Positions 6,896 to 20,631 are shown, counted from the stretch's first letter. The stretch is 64,000 nt of DNA from Homalodisca vitripennis (GCF_021130785.1 NC_060214.1:3499001-3563000); one strand, 5' to 3'. Made by a program: numbers and translations. The notes: generated from the letters alone by a model not told the origin.

Positions 6896-8062
6896 CCAGA
6901 ACCTACACTTTATAACTACTAATTGGTCTAATTGGTTGGTCTGCCAATTTAATGTATGAAGCCTCCATAAATTTTCTTTTAAATTAATGAATGAGGTTCT
7001 TAGGTGACAATACAAAAACTTAATACACGTCAGCGTGGCAATGTGGGCCATGTCTTGTCTCAGATGGGAAACTAAGCTTTGAGGAATATTCGTTCGAGGA
7101 ATACTCACTATGACGTATATACTCTGTTTAATTTCTCTCCACAGAACATGAGTCTTTGAAACATCTTTTACTGTTACTGTATTTCAAATCTAGAATACTC
7201 TTCTAGAATCTATTATTACACAATAGGTGGAGGTTCAGGTTGTGAAGTGGCCTTGAAAAAGGCAGTTTATTCTTGGTGTGGACAATTATTTATTCTTAAC
7301 GCAAAAAATAAATAATTTGTAGTATTATTTATTGCTCAAGACATGACTATTATATATACCAACTGCCAATAGTAATAAAATGAATTTACATCACATTTTT
7401 ACTGTTAGGTGACACAAAATGTTGCATCATTTAACATTCATTGTTAAAATCGTACAGACCTTCTTTGATATATATTAAAATAACAGATGGTATTTAATCC
7501 CACGTTTGATAGAGATAACACAACCAACAAACTTTAAAACTTATGTCCAAACATGTATAGAAACAGGGCTGCGAAAGCCTTTGTAAGTCAGCCGTGTAAT
7601 AGTGTCAATACCAACAAAGCAGTGTGTTTAATGTTAGGTGGTATTTTTCGTTAATTCCAAATTATAACATTTACTATTAAACTTTCTTAACTACAACTAT
7701 AAAAATATATAACAATTTCAATGTATTTTTATAAAACTAAAAATAAATAGGCAAAAATCGTACCATTATATGAATTATGTGAGAGAAACTACTAATTTTA
7801 AATTTCGTGTATTATGAACAGTTAGAACGCATTATAGGATCCATATAAGTTTACTTCTCCATCATCATTTACACAATATGATTTAATAATATTGTTTTTG
7901 CACCTCCATTTGTTTATTTTTCATTTATGCTTGACTATTTTTCATTATAGTACATTATTGTATAATTTGTCGTTTACAGCTTGTAACATTTTAAAATTCA
8001 AAGTCCATATGACATTTCTTTATTAAGGTCTGTTTATGACGTCCCTTACTTCCGATGAATGC
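6896..8062. other. Intergenic AT-rich interval
   Basis: No coding region, RNA gene or repeat array can be supported here. Short frames are scattered and lack recognisable motifs. Confidence 0.5.
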
Positions 8063-10219
8063 ATTGTCTTCCACTACCAACCAATCTGTACTAGTCCCAG
8101 TCGCCTGCAGTCTCATTCTAACCCCAGGATGCATCTCTTATGTCTCTTAGTGCTTCTGCTACTCTCGATATCCGATCCCTTCATCGCTCTCACTACCAAT
8201 CAATCTGTACTAGTCCTAGTCCCGTTCAGCCTCATTCTAACACCAGGGTGTATATCATATGTCTCTTAGTGCTTCTGCTACTCTCGATCTTTGATTCCTC
8301 CATCGCTCTAACTACCAATCAATCTGTACTAGTGTCAGTCACCTTCCGCCGCATTCTAACCTCAGGGTGTATCTCTTCTGTCTCTTAGTGCTTTTGCTAC
8401 TCTCAATCCTGATCCCTCTATCGCTCTCACTACCAATTAATCTGTACTAGTCCCAGTCGCCTGCAGTCTCATTCTAACCCCAGGATGCATCTCTTATGTC
8501 TCTTAGTGCTTCTGCTACTCTCGATATCCGATCCCTTCATCGCTCTCACTACCAATCAATCTGTACTAGTCCTAGTCCCGTTCAGACTCATTCTAACACC
8601 AGGGTGTATATAATATGTCTCTTAGTGCTTCTGCTACTCTCGATCTTTGATTCCTCCATCGCTCTCACTACCAATCAATCTGTACTAGTGTCAGTCACCT
8701 TCCGCCGCATTCTAACCTCAGGGTGTATCTCATCTATCTCTTAGTGCTTCTGCTACTCTCGATCTCTGATCCCTCCATCGCTCTCACTACCAATCAATCT
8801 TTACTAGTGTCAGTCATCTTCCGCCGCATTCTAACCTCAGGGTGTATCTCATCTGTCTCTTAGTGCTTCTGCTACTCTCGATCTCTGATCCCTCCATCTC
8901 TCTCAATACCAATCAATCTGTACTAGTCCTAGTCCCGTTCAGCCTCATTCTAACTCCAGGGTGTATCTCTTCTGTCTCTTAGTGCTTTTGCTACTCTCAA
9001 TCCTGATCCCTCTATCGCTCTCACTACCAATTAATCTGTACTAGTCCCAGTCGCCTGCAGTCTCATTCTAACCCCAGGATGCATCTCTTATGTCTCTTAG
9101 TGCTTCTGCTACTCTCGATATCCGATCCCTTCATCGCTCTCACTACCAATCAATCTGTACTAGTCCTAGTCCCGTTCAGACTCATTCTAACACCAGGGTG
9201 TATATAATATGTCTCTTAGTGCTTCTGCTACTCTCGATCTTTGATTCCTCCATCGCTCTCACTACCAATCAATCTTTACTAGTGTCAGTCATCTTCCGCC
9301 GCATTCTAACCTCAGGGTGTATCTCATCTGTCTCTTAGTGCTTCTGCTACTCTCGATCTCTGATCCCTCCATCTCTCTCACTACCAATCATTCTGTACTA
9401 GTCCTAGTCCCGTTCAGCCTCATTCTAACTCCAGGGTGTATCTCGTATGTCTCTTAGTGCTTCTGATACTCTCGATCTCTGATCCCTCCATCGCTCTCAC
9501 TACCAATCATTCTGTACTAGTCCCAGTCGCCTGCAGTCTCATTCTAACACCAGGGTTTATCTCTTCTGACTCTTAGTGCTTCTGCTACTCTCGATATCCG
9601 ATCCCTCCATCGCTCTCACTACCAATCAATCTGTACTAGTGTCAGTCACTTTCCGCCGCATTCTAACCTCAGGGTGTATCTCATCTCTCTCTTAGTGCTT
9701 CTGCTACTCTCGATCTTTGATTCCTCCATCGCTCTCACTACCAATCAATCTGTACTAGTATCAGTCACCTTCCGCCGCATTCTAACCTCAGGGTGTATCT
9801 CATCTGTCTCTTAGTGCTTCTGCTACTCTCGATCTCTGATCCCTCCATCGCTCTCACTACTAATCACTCTGTACTAGTCCTAGTCCCGTTCAGCCGCATT
9901 CTAACCTCAGGGTGTATCTTTTCTCTCTCTTAGTGCTTCTGCTACTCTCGATCTCTGATCCCTCCATCGCTCTCACTACCAACCAATCTGAACTAGTCCC
10001 AGTCGCCTGCAGTCTTATTCTAATCTCAGGTTGTTTCACTTCTGTATCTTAGTGCTTCTGCTACTCTCGATCTGTGATCCATCTATCGCTCTCACTACCA
10101 ATCAATCTGTACTAGTGTCAGTCATCTTCCGCCGCATTCTAACTTTAGGGTGTATCTCATCTGTCTCTTAGTGCTTCTGCTACTCTCGATCTCTGATCCC
10201 TCCATCGCTCTCACTACCA
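8063..10219. repeat. 119-bp satellite array, about 18 copies, three subfamilies
   Basis: A 119-bp unit (core GTCTCTTAGTGCTTCTGCTA, then CACTACCAATCAATCTGTAC) is repeated head-to-tail about 18 times. Units fall into three types by one variable segment: CTGCAG (P), CCCGTTCAG (T) and TTCCGCCGC (G). Their order is P T G P T G G T P T G T P G G hybrid P G. Several ~80-codon frames in this stretch are artefacts of the repeat. Confidence 0.95.
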
Positions 10220-12339
10220 AACTCCATCGAGTATCAGTAACATAAGTGTATAAGTAAGAAACCTTAGTGTATACTGTTCAAGAATTGTGCTATGACTTGT
10301 TACTGACAGTTCGGATCCAGTCCATTGAATTGCTAGTAGATATTACATTATAGAGAGCTTCTTATGGATTCCATACAATCGCACCTTACATTGGTCACTG
10401 GTCTCAAACAGTTCTTCAACTTTTGAGCTCATTTATTTATTTATTATTGCAACGGTCATATTTTACAAGTCATTACAAAAGAATATTCAGACAAATGGCA
10501 AGAAATACTTACATTCATAGCATGTATAGTGAGATGATAAATATTAATACCAATGTGTGATAAAATTAAGGCATAAATTACCATAAGAAACATTAAACAA
10601 CAAGAACCACATACAACGATTATATAATCTTATGCTACTTTGATTTAAGATGCAATAAAATAGAAAGATTTATGAAATATTACATCCAATGAATAAAAGT
10701 AGCAATGTGGAAAGATAAAAGGATTAACTTTCCAGAAATTAGACCGACTAAGATCTAATTGACTAATATAAGTAAAACAATTAGCAAGATCAATGACATG
10801 CAAAGAAGAGAAGAGTTAATAATAAACTGCTACTACGTAAGACAACAATAAATATTGAAATGAAGTGAGACAGTTTGAACGTTCATTTATGTTTGTTTTG
10901 GCAACATCCTGTGCCAATTATTTAGAAGTCCTTTCCGATCGATAACTTGTTTATGTCTCTGTAATATCCTCCCTATTTTATCGGTATTTCCTTAATTGTA
11001 TGGAAGATAGACTAGCTTTAATTTTCTTCATGTGAGCTTTGATATATGTGGCACGTTGTTAAATTTAAATTTCGTAATTTAATTGGTAATTTCCATACTT
11101 CTCTTGTAGTAATGTATTCATTCTGCTGCAGAGTCTTGCATAAATGTGATACACACCAATGTTATCTGGTACGTGGATCACCCAATCGATACACGATACT
11201 CACTGAACTTGAACACTGGTTGATACACCACGGTCTGCCAGATTGGATGAGAGAGAGAACCAGTGCGGTGTGTGGGTTTCCTACATACTGAACGTCCTAA
11301 ACTCTCAGTAAGGAACATGTCTCGCTTAAAATGTTTGGCTGCTAAAAACGTTTTTGTAGGTATACAATTATCACCGTTTCAGTGATAATCATAACTATAA
11401 GTTTATAATTTATAATTAATTATCATCACAGGTTGACTAAGACTTTGCTTTTGTCCTTCTTGTAAAAACATCCTTTGCACTTATACGCCTATACAGTTTT
11501 AAACAGAATTATTCCTATCTAGAATTGACAATAATTAAGCATATCAAACAAAGTAACGTACTATCTCGATAATACTATTTAATCAAATCTCTACAATAAA
11601 AAATAAACTCCAAGATCACTCTAATGAAACACTAAGTTATATGTATATACAATATAACGTTGGAAAATGTCAGACACAGAAGTCCTTTCAAGTAACTCTA
11701 CCTGTAAGATTTCAGTATTTATTAGGAACTTGCATACCTGTTTTTGTTTCTTCTTGCAGCATTAAAATTAAATTATTCTATGTCACTACTTTGTAGAACA
11801 CTTTCTACATATTGAATGTTTTGTACTGACGTCACTACGTCTTAAGGACTTATATACTCTCTTCCTTAGGTGTCAAAACTAAGACACAAAGTTGAGTGTA
11901 ATACTACAAATTTGATGTAACAAATTAACAAATCGAGAAATCATGGAGCTTAACTCGCCAGGAAGTTATCTAAAACTTGATATCAGTACGCACAAATGTA
12001 CAGTTTCTATTGAAGCAATGCTGCTATCAATGTTCTCAACCCTTCTCCTCCTTCTTTTTTCACATGAGAAACAGAATATATTATCTCAACTAGTGGCGGA
12101 AGTGGGGTGTTTCATGTTAATGTCGCTAGACGGTTACTTTAGAAATCGAAATCGAAAAGAGACTTTTTATCACAAGATTTGAACACTATCTTTCACATTA
12201 CTGCACCATAAAATAATTAATATAATTATTAATATTACATCATTTATCTCAAACACATTAAAGTGTTTTTTAAGTCATTTGTTTATTTTATACCAGTGCA
12301 TTTTGTGAATATTACAAACAATGTAGCCTTAAACCATTT
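10220..12339. other. Intergenic interval between satellite and DNA transposon
   Basis: AT-rich, with no supportable gene. A TTTATTTATTTATTATT run at 10433-10450 resembles the reverse of a LINE (AATAAATA)n tail. Short frames at 11046-11291 and 11943-12182 lack motifs or codon signal. Confidence 0.4.
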
Positions 12340-12341
12340 TA

Positions 12342-12373
12342 TAGTTGAATTAAAGACAGAAGGGTATTGGGAC
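12342..12373 (+). repeat. Left terminal inverted repeat of the DD82E element
   Basis: 32 bp, exact reverse complement of 15384-15415, preceded by the TA duplication at 12340-12341. Confidence 0.95.
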
Positions 12374-12731
12374 GAGCTCGACCGAAGACAGCCGAACTGC
12401 CTCACGAAGGCTCGCCCTCCGCTCCACCAATCACAGCCGAGCACTTTCCTTTTCGGCGGAGGCAGCGTTGTCACGTCTCCTCTGTTGTAGCTGTCATCCG
12501 GTAGGTATCAGCTGGGTGATGCGCAGTAGCAAACCGTGCTTCATTACGTTATTGGTTGTTGGTTATGTATGTTGTTTCGTGTGGTGTTATTGCGCTTCTG
12601 TTTGTTCGTGGCCAAGTGTTTAAACAGTCTTTTTCAAGACTAAACCTTATTTGAAAGACAAGTGTACGCACGTACTTTCTAGTTTTACACTTTTGTGACA
12701 GACATTATTTAATTACTGTTAATTCCGTACC

Positions 12732-14209
12732 ATGTCTCAGTGCACTGAAACAGTGATAAAAAAACGCGGTAGGCCCCGCACTCGCGTGATAAGTGTGCCT
12801 TACACCAAGGTTGGAGAAAAAGGCGTTCCATTGCGAGGCCAATCCCGTGAGTTGGTTTGTCGAGTGAGAGACTACTTCCAGCGAGAGAAAATTAACAAAG
12901 GACCGATACTTCCAGTAGAAAAAGTTATCGAAAGAACTGCTGCGGCTTTGGAGATAGGAAAAAATACAGTTGTGAGAATTGGAAAGGAGAAAATACAAAG
13001 TGAACAGAGTGGCTTGAAACTGAACACTCCTGATAAGAAATATTCGAGGTTTAAGCCTGTTACGGAGCTGGACGCCTTTCAAAAAGATGCCATCCGCCGC
13101 CATGTCTACGGATTCTTCGTGAGAAGAGAGTATCCCACAGTAAGGAAGCTACAAGTAAGTCTTGCAGAAGCAGATCTTTTTTCGTGGAAGCAAATCATCT
13201 GTTGCCATTATATTGAAGATATTGGGTTTCAAACACAAGAAATTTGGTAGCCGTAAAATATTAATGGAAAGAGGATTGCTTGGAGGTGCAGATTTCTTAG
13301 AGAAATAAAAGATTTAAATTTTGAGGAAATAGTTTGGCTTGATGAAACTTGGGTAAATTCTGGGCACTGTAAAAAAATTGGATGGACTGATGATTCTGTT
13401 GAAGGTACGTTTCCTGTTCCCGTTGGAAAAGGGGGAGGATAATTGTGTTGCATGCTGGCAGCTCTGCTGGATTTATTCCTAACTGTGCATTACTTTTTAC
13501 ATCAAAGAAAACCAACGAGTATCATGAAGAGATGAACCACAAAGTATTTTCAAAATGGTTTCAAGATGCTTTACTTCCAAACCTAACGAGGCCCTCGCTC
13601 ATTGTAATGGACAATGCAAAGTACCACTCAAAAGTAGTTGACAAACCACCTAACAGCAGTTCTAGAAAGGATGAAATAATAGAGTGGTTAAATAATCATG
13701 ACATACAGTATGAAAAGGCGATGTTAAAAGCTGAATTGTTAGAACTTATTCAAAGAAACAAACCTCAGACAAAATATGAAGTCGACGAAATTGCAAAGAA
13801 ACATGGTCACCGAGTACTTCGTCTGCCACCAATCTACCACTGTCACTTCAATCCTATAGAATTAATCTGGGCTCAAGTAAAGGAATATGTTGCAAGAAGC
13901 AACAGGAAATTTAATATAACTGAAATATTACAGTTGACGAAAGAGGGGTTGGAACGTGTAACAGAGTCTGATTGGAAGAAGGTAGTAGACCACACGAAGA
14001 ATATAATCCTAGATGCTTGGAAAAATGAAGGGTTGATGGAAGACTCCGTTGAGCAGATGGTAATAAACATCGGCAATGACAGCTCCAGTGAAGAGGATTC
14101 GGACAGTGACAGCAGTGACAATGAAGAGGAAGAACGCGGCAGTAACGTGAGTGGTATTTTCCCTCTCTCTCCGGTGGCAGAAAGAGTGTTGGACTTCGAT
14201 GAACTGTAA
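12732..14209 (+). pseudogene. DD82E-type DDE transposase, inactivated by stops and a frameshift
   Basis: The cut-and-paste transposase acts in the nucleus on the element's inverted repeats. The N-terminal part (12732-13250) has an AT-hook-like KKRGRPRTR near residue 10 and helix-turn-helix-like DNA-binding sequence. The first catalytic Asp is in VWLDETW (13341-13343). The second Asp is in LIVMDNAKYHS and the catalytic Glu in HFNPIELIW, both in the frame running 13445-14209. There are 82 residues between the last two, far more than the 34-39 of ordinary Tc1/mariner. The acidic Ser/Asp/Glu tail is unusual but plausible. The gene is dead: in-frame stops at 13248-13250 and 13254-13256, and a frameshift in a G-rich run near 13430-13440. 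All three catalytic residues survive, so the damage looks fairly young. Confidence 0.9.
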
Positions 14210-14268
14210 AAAGCCGTATTGATTGATAGTTTGTAATGATTGGTAAATATTACACCTTACATGTTACT

Positions 14269-14274
14269 AATAAA
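14269..14274 (+). terminator. Poly(A) signal of the transposase gene
   Basis: AATAAA lies 60 nt after the transposase stop codon, before the 1.1-kb non-coding right arm. Confidence 0.5.
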
Positions 14275-15383
14275 ATTTGTTAAATGCATTTTAATGGCAC
14301 TACTTATTTCCTGGTTAAACTGTGCAGCAAAGTCAGTTGGCTTTTTGTATATCTACTGTTTAGTATTTAATTTACTCAGAAATAAAAGTAATTTCCAAAG
14401 AGGTTTTAGCCGATTATAAAATGGGCGCTATTGAAAAATAAATGAAAAAATTATAAGACAAATAAAAATAATCGACTCACTAAATCTTACATTTTGTAAA
14501 TAAATCCACGTTTTCTGTATATCAAATTGATTTCCTAAATTGAATGATAAGAAAATAAAAAAAAAAACATCCTTCATCACAAATCTGTGGTTAAAGTTAG
14601 TAACATTTAGTAATAAATTAAAAATATAACAAGTTTCGAAATATTTTTACAGATTTTTTGTAAAATAATTAGATTACATTAAGTTGATCGATAAAAGTCA
14701 CACTGAAGGAAATTTCATATCATAGTCGGATTGACGCCCTAGTCGCAAATTTTGCATTTTGGTCACTCTAGCAATTTAAGTTTAGACTCAACAATTAACA
14801 ATTATTATACTATAACGGTTTTAACAGGATACCTTTTATTGGTTAAAAATACTATCCTAAACGAGCTTTATCAGGTTCAAACTACAGTATCTTTATTTGT
14901 TTTAAGTTGATTTTTGACCGCGGCACAGTGGTCATTTCAACGGATTTGCTAAGACTGATAAGACTGAGTATATAATTATAACTTAGCAGACTTGCATTTA
15001 CTTAACGAATATAATTTTAGTTCTTTTCAATATACTCCTTTGTGTTTTGAAGGTAACTATTAATAACAGTAAAATGTACCATATTCAAATTATTATTATT
15101 AGGCCTATGTATATATTTTCAATAATACACTCGTGGTTTCAGTAAAAATCCTTTACAAGGTTTTGATTTCTGATTCAATTACTTATAAAATAACAATTCT
15201 CAAAACAACGAACGCTATTAATTTATCGCTTCGATAAATGTGTCCACATGTTTCCGCTGCGAACCACCCCTACCTAGAAGCGGTTGATGTGAACGCTGTG
15301 GATGATCGAGTCAGACAGAACAACTTGGCAACACTGTAGCCGACCGGTCCCGAAGAGCCCCGAACCTCGGCCATCGCTGCCGG

Positions 15384-15415
15384 GTCCCAATACCCTTCTG
15401 TCTTTAATTCAACTA
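15384..15415 (-). repeat. Right terminal inverted repeat of the DD82E element
   Basis: 32 bp, perfectly complementary to the left end, followed by the TA duplication at 15416-15417. Confidence 0.95.
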
Positions 15416-15417
15416 TA

Positions 15418-16559
15418 GTGTTTTATATCAAGTTGATAACATTCTGTATGAAGCCCATGGTCACAATAACATTACATGTAGCTCCAAATATAGGAACATG
15501 TACATTAGACTATGTGATAAATTAATCACATGGTTCGTAAAATATTCATATGATTAATTATCACTTTTATTTTAGTTTATATAATTTTTATTGTTAATGT
15601 TTTATTGCTACCTTGAATAATATTCAGTACATTTTGAGAATTCTTTATAATAGTTCTATATAATTTGGAATCATTATTTAATATTCATTGTTTCGACTTT
15701 TGTTTTAAAATTAATAAAGTCCATTTTATTGTATTTTCCTTGGTGCGAATAATAATTTGATTTTTTGCAAACAGTGTTTGTTGGCGGTATATTTTCGTCC
15801 AGAATCCAGAATTAAAAAATAAATAATGGGCTTGATTTTATTTGTATGTACAGATAATATGTTAATAAATATACCATAAAAATCATAAAGTTAAACTTCA
15901 TAAATGATAAGAAATTAATTTGGAAAACAAGAGGTCATTGAACGAGTGCCAGAAAAGCCAATACTACTAAATCTCATTTAGATCGATACTTATTTACAAT
16001 AATCAGGGCCGGCGGTCGCGTGTTGATACAACGAGCGGAATCCAATTATTGGCTGATGTAACGGATTTCATTACTCGGCTTCTGCTAATTGGAAAACGAT
16101 ATTAATCTGTGTGTTCCTGAGTCAAGACTAATGATGAGTCAGTCGCGTTTTACAGGAGTCCGGCATTCTGGGATCCATTCATATACATATACAATCATAT
16201 CAATTTATAATGATCAAGATTATTTTAAGCAAATATTGTCATTGAAGCTATTCTAATTAGAAAATTTTCAAAATAGGATGCCTAAGTGTATGAATCATTA
16301 AGTTAAACTGTATAGCTGTAATTAGTAAAACATAAACATAGCACAAGGTCAAGATGTGAAGAACTAGACAAAAAGAACTGGTCAGCGAGAGTCTTCATGT
16401 TCGAGCCAGACAATTCCTTGGACTCATACTTACTCGTATCGCAAATCTTCAAAGTTGTCACATCTTTTCACGTAATAAGAAATGTTTTGCCTCGTTTGGA
16501 ACTGACCAAGGACGTCGTTCGCATCAGAGCCAACTATCCCCATCTATACCGAGTCCAGC
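15418..16559. other. Intergenic interval after the DNA transposon
   Basis: AT-rich, no supportable gene. A more CpG-rich patch at about 16010-16170 might be regulatory, but no core promoter pair is visible. Confidence 0.4.
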
Positions 16560-17860
16560 AACCTCAATGACTCTGGCCCCGGTCACAAAGGAGGAAATCG
16601 AGAGCCATAAAAAACTTTTCATCTAAGAAATCTAATGACTCAAACTGTGGTCAACTTGGCTTCTCAAACAATGCTCGAAGCATTTATTAAGGTCCATTGA
16701 GCACTTTATTTATCTCTCTTTTCACTCGAGAACGTTCCTCCATCTCTCAAAATTGCTAGTCACCCCAATTTTTAATAAGGGCGACCCTCTGTCCACCCAA
16801 AATTACCGCCCAATCTCAGTGCTGCCGGTTACCAGCATAACTTTTGAAAAGGCTTTCTCACTCCATGCCTGAATTTTTTGAAAAACACAACACCCTCATT
16901 CACAAAGTAGAACATTACGGGATACGAGGATTTCCACTCAGTTGGATTAAATCTATCTTAGTAACAGAACACAATTTGTATGCATTTCAACCGTTCGATC
17001 TGAGGAGAGAGAGCTTAGTTATGGGGTTCCCCAGGATTCCATAATGAGTCCTCTACTCTTCTTTATCTACGTTAATGATGTTGGTTCATTTCCATTTCAA
17101 TGAACTGAACCTCAAAACAAATGCAACAGAATAAACGTTTATTGAATTTTTTTGTGACGCTAGTCTCCGAATTTCGTCCTACAGTCATTTTTAATGAAAC
17201 TGAAATCGAGGAAGTCTACGCAAACAAAGTTCCTTGGAATACACCTGGCCCGAGGATTGACGGGGTTGTCATTTAGGCAGTTTTCTTATTTATGTTTGGA
17301 AGAAACTGTTCGAGTATTGCCGAACTGGTGACGGCGTATTACGGAGTAATCTATCCACATCTCTCCTAAGGACTGGCTTTGAAGGGAAGGTTGCTCAAAT
17401 GCAAACTTTTCAACAGTGTTCATTCTCAATAAATGACCAGGCAGAATCACTACCATGCTGCAGAATACAGAGTCGTACAGACCAGTGATCAAAAATTGTA
17501 GACTGTTGACATTAATCTGCATATATATTACTGACATGTCTATTCCTCAAGTCAAAATGCGACAAAATAAGAGATAGCTACTTACACTCCTATGCAACAA
17601 GGGGCAGTGAGAGCTACCGAACTGGGAGACACAGAACGGTAGCTCATCAACTTTTGCTATCACAGACAGGTGTTCAATTTGTCAACAATTTTCCAAATTT
17701 AGTCAAAAGTACCCCAATGCTCAAATGCGTTCAAAACTTGGCTGAAAACTGCGTTTATTTCAAAAGCATTCTACAGCATAGACGAGTTCTTGGCTTATCA
17801 ACTGGAGTCCGCAGAATTTGTAGATTGAGAAGTGGGACAATTCTAATTAATGAGAATGAG
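16560..17860 (+). pseudogene. Decayed non-LTR retrotransposon reverse transcriptase
   Basis: Translated piecewise in shifting frames, this stretch preserves the order of a LINE RT. A VTKEEIESH...LLKQCS region comes first, then TPIFNKGDP, NYRPISVLPV (about 16797-16830), YGIRGFPLSWI, GVPQ...SPLLFFIYVND (about 17022-17090), FLG-like plus DRGLT (near 17240), YGVIYPHLS (about 17338-17370), and a C-terminal LPNLVKS...LGLS tail. This is the layout of Jockey/CR1-type elements. Several stops and frameshifts interrupt it and the YADD catalytic box is not recognisable, so it is an old dead copy. Its ends and target duplication cannot be placed. Confidence 0.75.
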
Positions 17861-20631
17861 TGAAAGTAGACATTATACGTTTGAAAAGGATCGTACATTG
17901 AACAATGAATGAAAAACTTTATATGTCACTCTCATAAAAAGTTTCTTTTTGGTTTTTCTGACGATTGCTATGCAATGTTAAATTTTCTTCACGATAAAAA
18001 TTATTATAATATTTGCTCGTATCCCATCGTATCTTGCTCAAAAACTCAACTAATTTCTTCAAAATTGTCACATCTTGTTAGTGCAGGGTGTTCACAGCAT
18101 CTCACACTCGGTAGCTCTGAACCGCTCCTCTGTACTTGTTAATGGAGGGTACCGCTCAGTAGCTTTTGCTTCCAACAATCTTCCTGTTATTTGATGGTAT
18201 ATCAATTATGAGTTAATTTTATCTCTGAATGATAGTATATTACTGAATACATAATTTCTGCAATACTTTCAAATCACAATCAATAATCAGAATTTATTAA
18301 AATGTTTACATGAATTTGACTTGTAGATGCCAACAACATAGACTTTTAAAAGGGAAAATAATTTGAATATTCATAAGGGAGAGTTACGAGGGTTTAGGTC
18401 ATAATGCAAGATTTGATATATTTAATATATTTCAATTTATCAATGTTTGGCACGTGGGATGTTGTAGTTGATGTATCATTGTTGCCCAACAACATCAGCT
18501 CTAGTGACTTCGTTTCATCAACTGATGTTTAACCGTTATAAACGAAAAACAAGCTTCCAACATTCTGAGAAATGTATATTTAGAGACGACCACCAATTTA
18601 GATTCAAATAATATTAAATTACGAGTTGGCGATATTTTTCTCAAAATTAGTTGGAATATAAAATAATAGCTAAAACTATTCCAGGAATAACATATATTTG
18701 ATATAACCATCCTTGACTTCTATCATGTAGGAATGATCGACGGAGTTCTGACAATCGGGTCTCTTATTTGGATCGTTCTTTAATGTTCTTGTAATTATTT
18801 TAAGTAATTCCCCAAAGATCTAAATAGGTTTTATTCAGATTACTTTACACTAATGATCGTGACAATTTTTTCTCTCAAGGCGGCAAGAGAACCATTATAT
18901 TTACTTAACTATGTAACGATACCGTCAAGAGAACTCCTTGAATAGTTTCTTCCAGATTATTATAGATTAGTTTCCAGGAAGCCATATATTAAATTTGTTT
19001 AAAAACGCAAAATATTTTAGGGGTTTTCTTTCCGGGCTATAGGAGGAAGTCTTAGTTACTGGTTTATCTGATGTTTAGAGATGGTTTCCTAGGAGACCTG
19101 CAGGTTTTATTACATTGCTAAATTAAAAGGAAATGGTAAAATATTTTTCGTATAATATTTGAAATCGTGTTTTCGGATCAAAATAATTTGGCCCAAACAC
19201 ATCGTTTCGTTTTGATGATTTCGTAGCTGTGGCATAATGTAGTGTTTGTCCTTACTCCCGTAATCTTAGACAGAATTTATTCTTTTGTTTGGATCTACAA
19301 CTTGCATTGCTCATGATGACTTACTCAACATAGACCTTAATAAAACCAACACCTAATATGAATGAAACCACATTTTCAATATTTATCCAACACAATACGG
19401 ACAATAGATGCTAATATATAAGATAATGTACAAATAGTTTTCAATACAACTTAATGCCCTTAATATTGTTAATTATGTTCTATATATTCAAAATATTTTT
19501 CATTTAAATAAATTAAAATAAACTATTAGAGTTTATAATTAGACTGTAACTATTATATTCTTCTACATTTGTGATTTCAACACCAAAAACATACTACATA
19601 ATATAATTATACTTGATATTTTTGACATAATGACTTACCTGAGGACGTTTTAAAATGAATGCATAACTCAAGCCATTAACGGAAAGATAATGGCTTTAGA
19701 AACAAAAGGTTGAAAACAATTCAGGCAATCTCGTCTATGGCAAACTCATTGACATATTAATAGCTTCATCTGGAGAGATGACTTCAGTACTTATTAACGT
19801 GGCAATTTAGCTTGTAGACAATCTAGTCTATGGTCTTTGTCATAGGACTGAGACTGTAAGATCTTTCTCTAAATAAAACACCACTTGGTCGTTTTAGATG
19901 ATCAAATATTTTATTTTTAATAATGTTATAATGTATATGTGTGTTTGTGTTTGTTTGTATCAATAAAATGTAGGAGTAATTTTAGTATAGCAGGGAACAC
20001 GTTTTAAGTTAAGATACGTGCAAATATTACATTGCTCTTCTTAGCCTACTTAAAAAACACCGCGTTCTGATACTAGGGCTTCCAATTTACCAGGGCATGT
20101 CCCTCTTATACGTTTTAACCTTAATAGGGTAATTTTCCTAAAAGGCTACCATGATAGCTTCCTGTGGTTTTTGAGAGCACAACTCTAGTTCCTCCTCATT
20201 TCTTATGGCCATTTTATTGCCTTGAAGTTTATTTAATAAGGACGTTAAAGACCGATTCAAATCAATTGATGTGTAGTGATGGTAGTGCGTATCTCATTAC
20301 GTAGGCCCCCAGATCAAATCTAATGTGTCTTTAATCGCACAGACTTTCCCCCGCACTTTCCAATCCGTCATCTCAAAGCCTGCATGACCACTAACTCTTG
20401 TTAAATCTAGAACCTTTCTCTCCTTGGTAGGTTCTTATCACACACTGAGTATATTTAGATCATATCTAAACATAAATTAGAGTATTTTCCAACCTCTTAC
20501 ATTAGGTTGGTACTTCCCCATAGGGTGTGGTGTACATTAGCATCACATCTCATCAACCAATGCCACTCCTTTTCTTTTGCATTATTCTTCTGTAGTAGAA
20601 CAATCTCTTCCTGGATTTTGAAAATAAGACA
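17861..20631. other. Intergenic AT-rich interval
   Basis: Nothing supportable as a gene or repeat array. Short frames have no motifs. Confidence 0.4.

Larger units (their letters stand above)
12342..15415 (+). mobile_element. DD82E ('Sailor'-like) IS630-Tc1-mariner transposon, complete ends, dead transposase
   Basis: The element spans 3074 bp with perfectly matched 32-bp terminal inverted repeats (12342-12373 and 15384-15415; outer end TAGTTGAATTAAAGACAGAA). It is flanked by TA target duplications (12340-12341 and 15416-15417), the hallmark of the Tc1/mariner superfamily. Inside are a GC-rich left subterminal region, one transposase gene, a poly(A) signal at 14269-14274, and about 1.1 kb of non-coding sequence before the right end. 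The transposase D-to-E spacing is 82 residues, which I recall as the diagnostic of the DD82E/Sailor group. Intact ends mean it could still be mobilised in trans by an active relative. Confidence 0.9.

Noticed and set aside
8036..9338. Several ~80-codon frames beginning MSLSASATL
   Set aside because: They recur with the 119-bp satellite, which is not a multiple of three, so no continuous protein exists.
11046..11291. 81-codon frame before the DNA transposon
   Set aside because: No family motif and unremarkable context.
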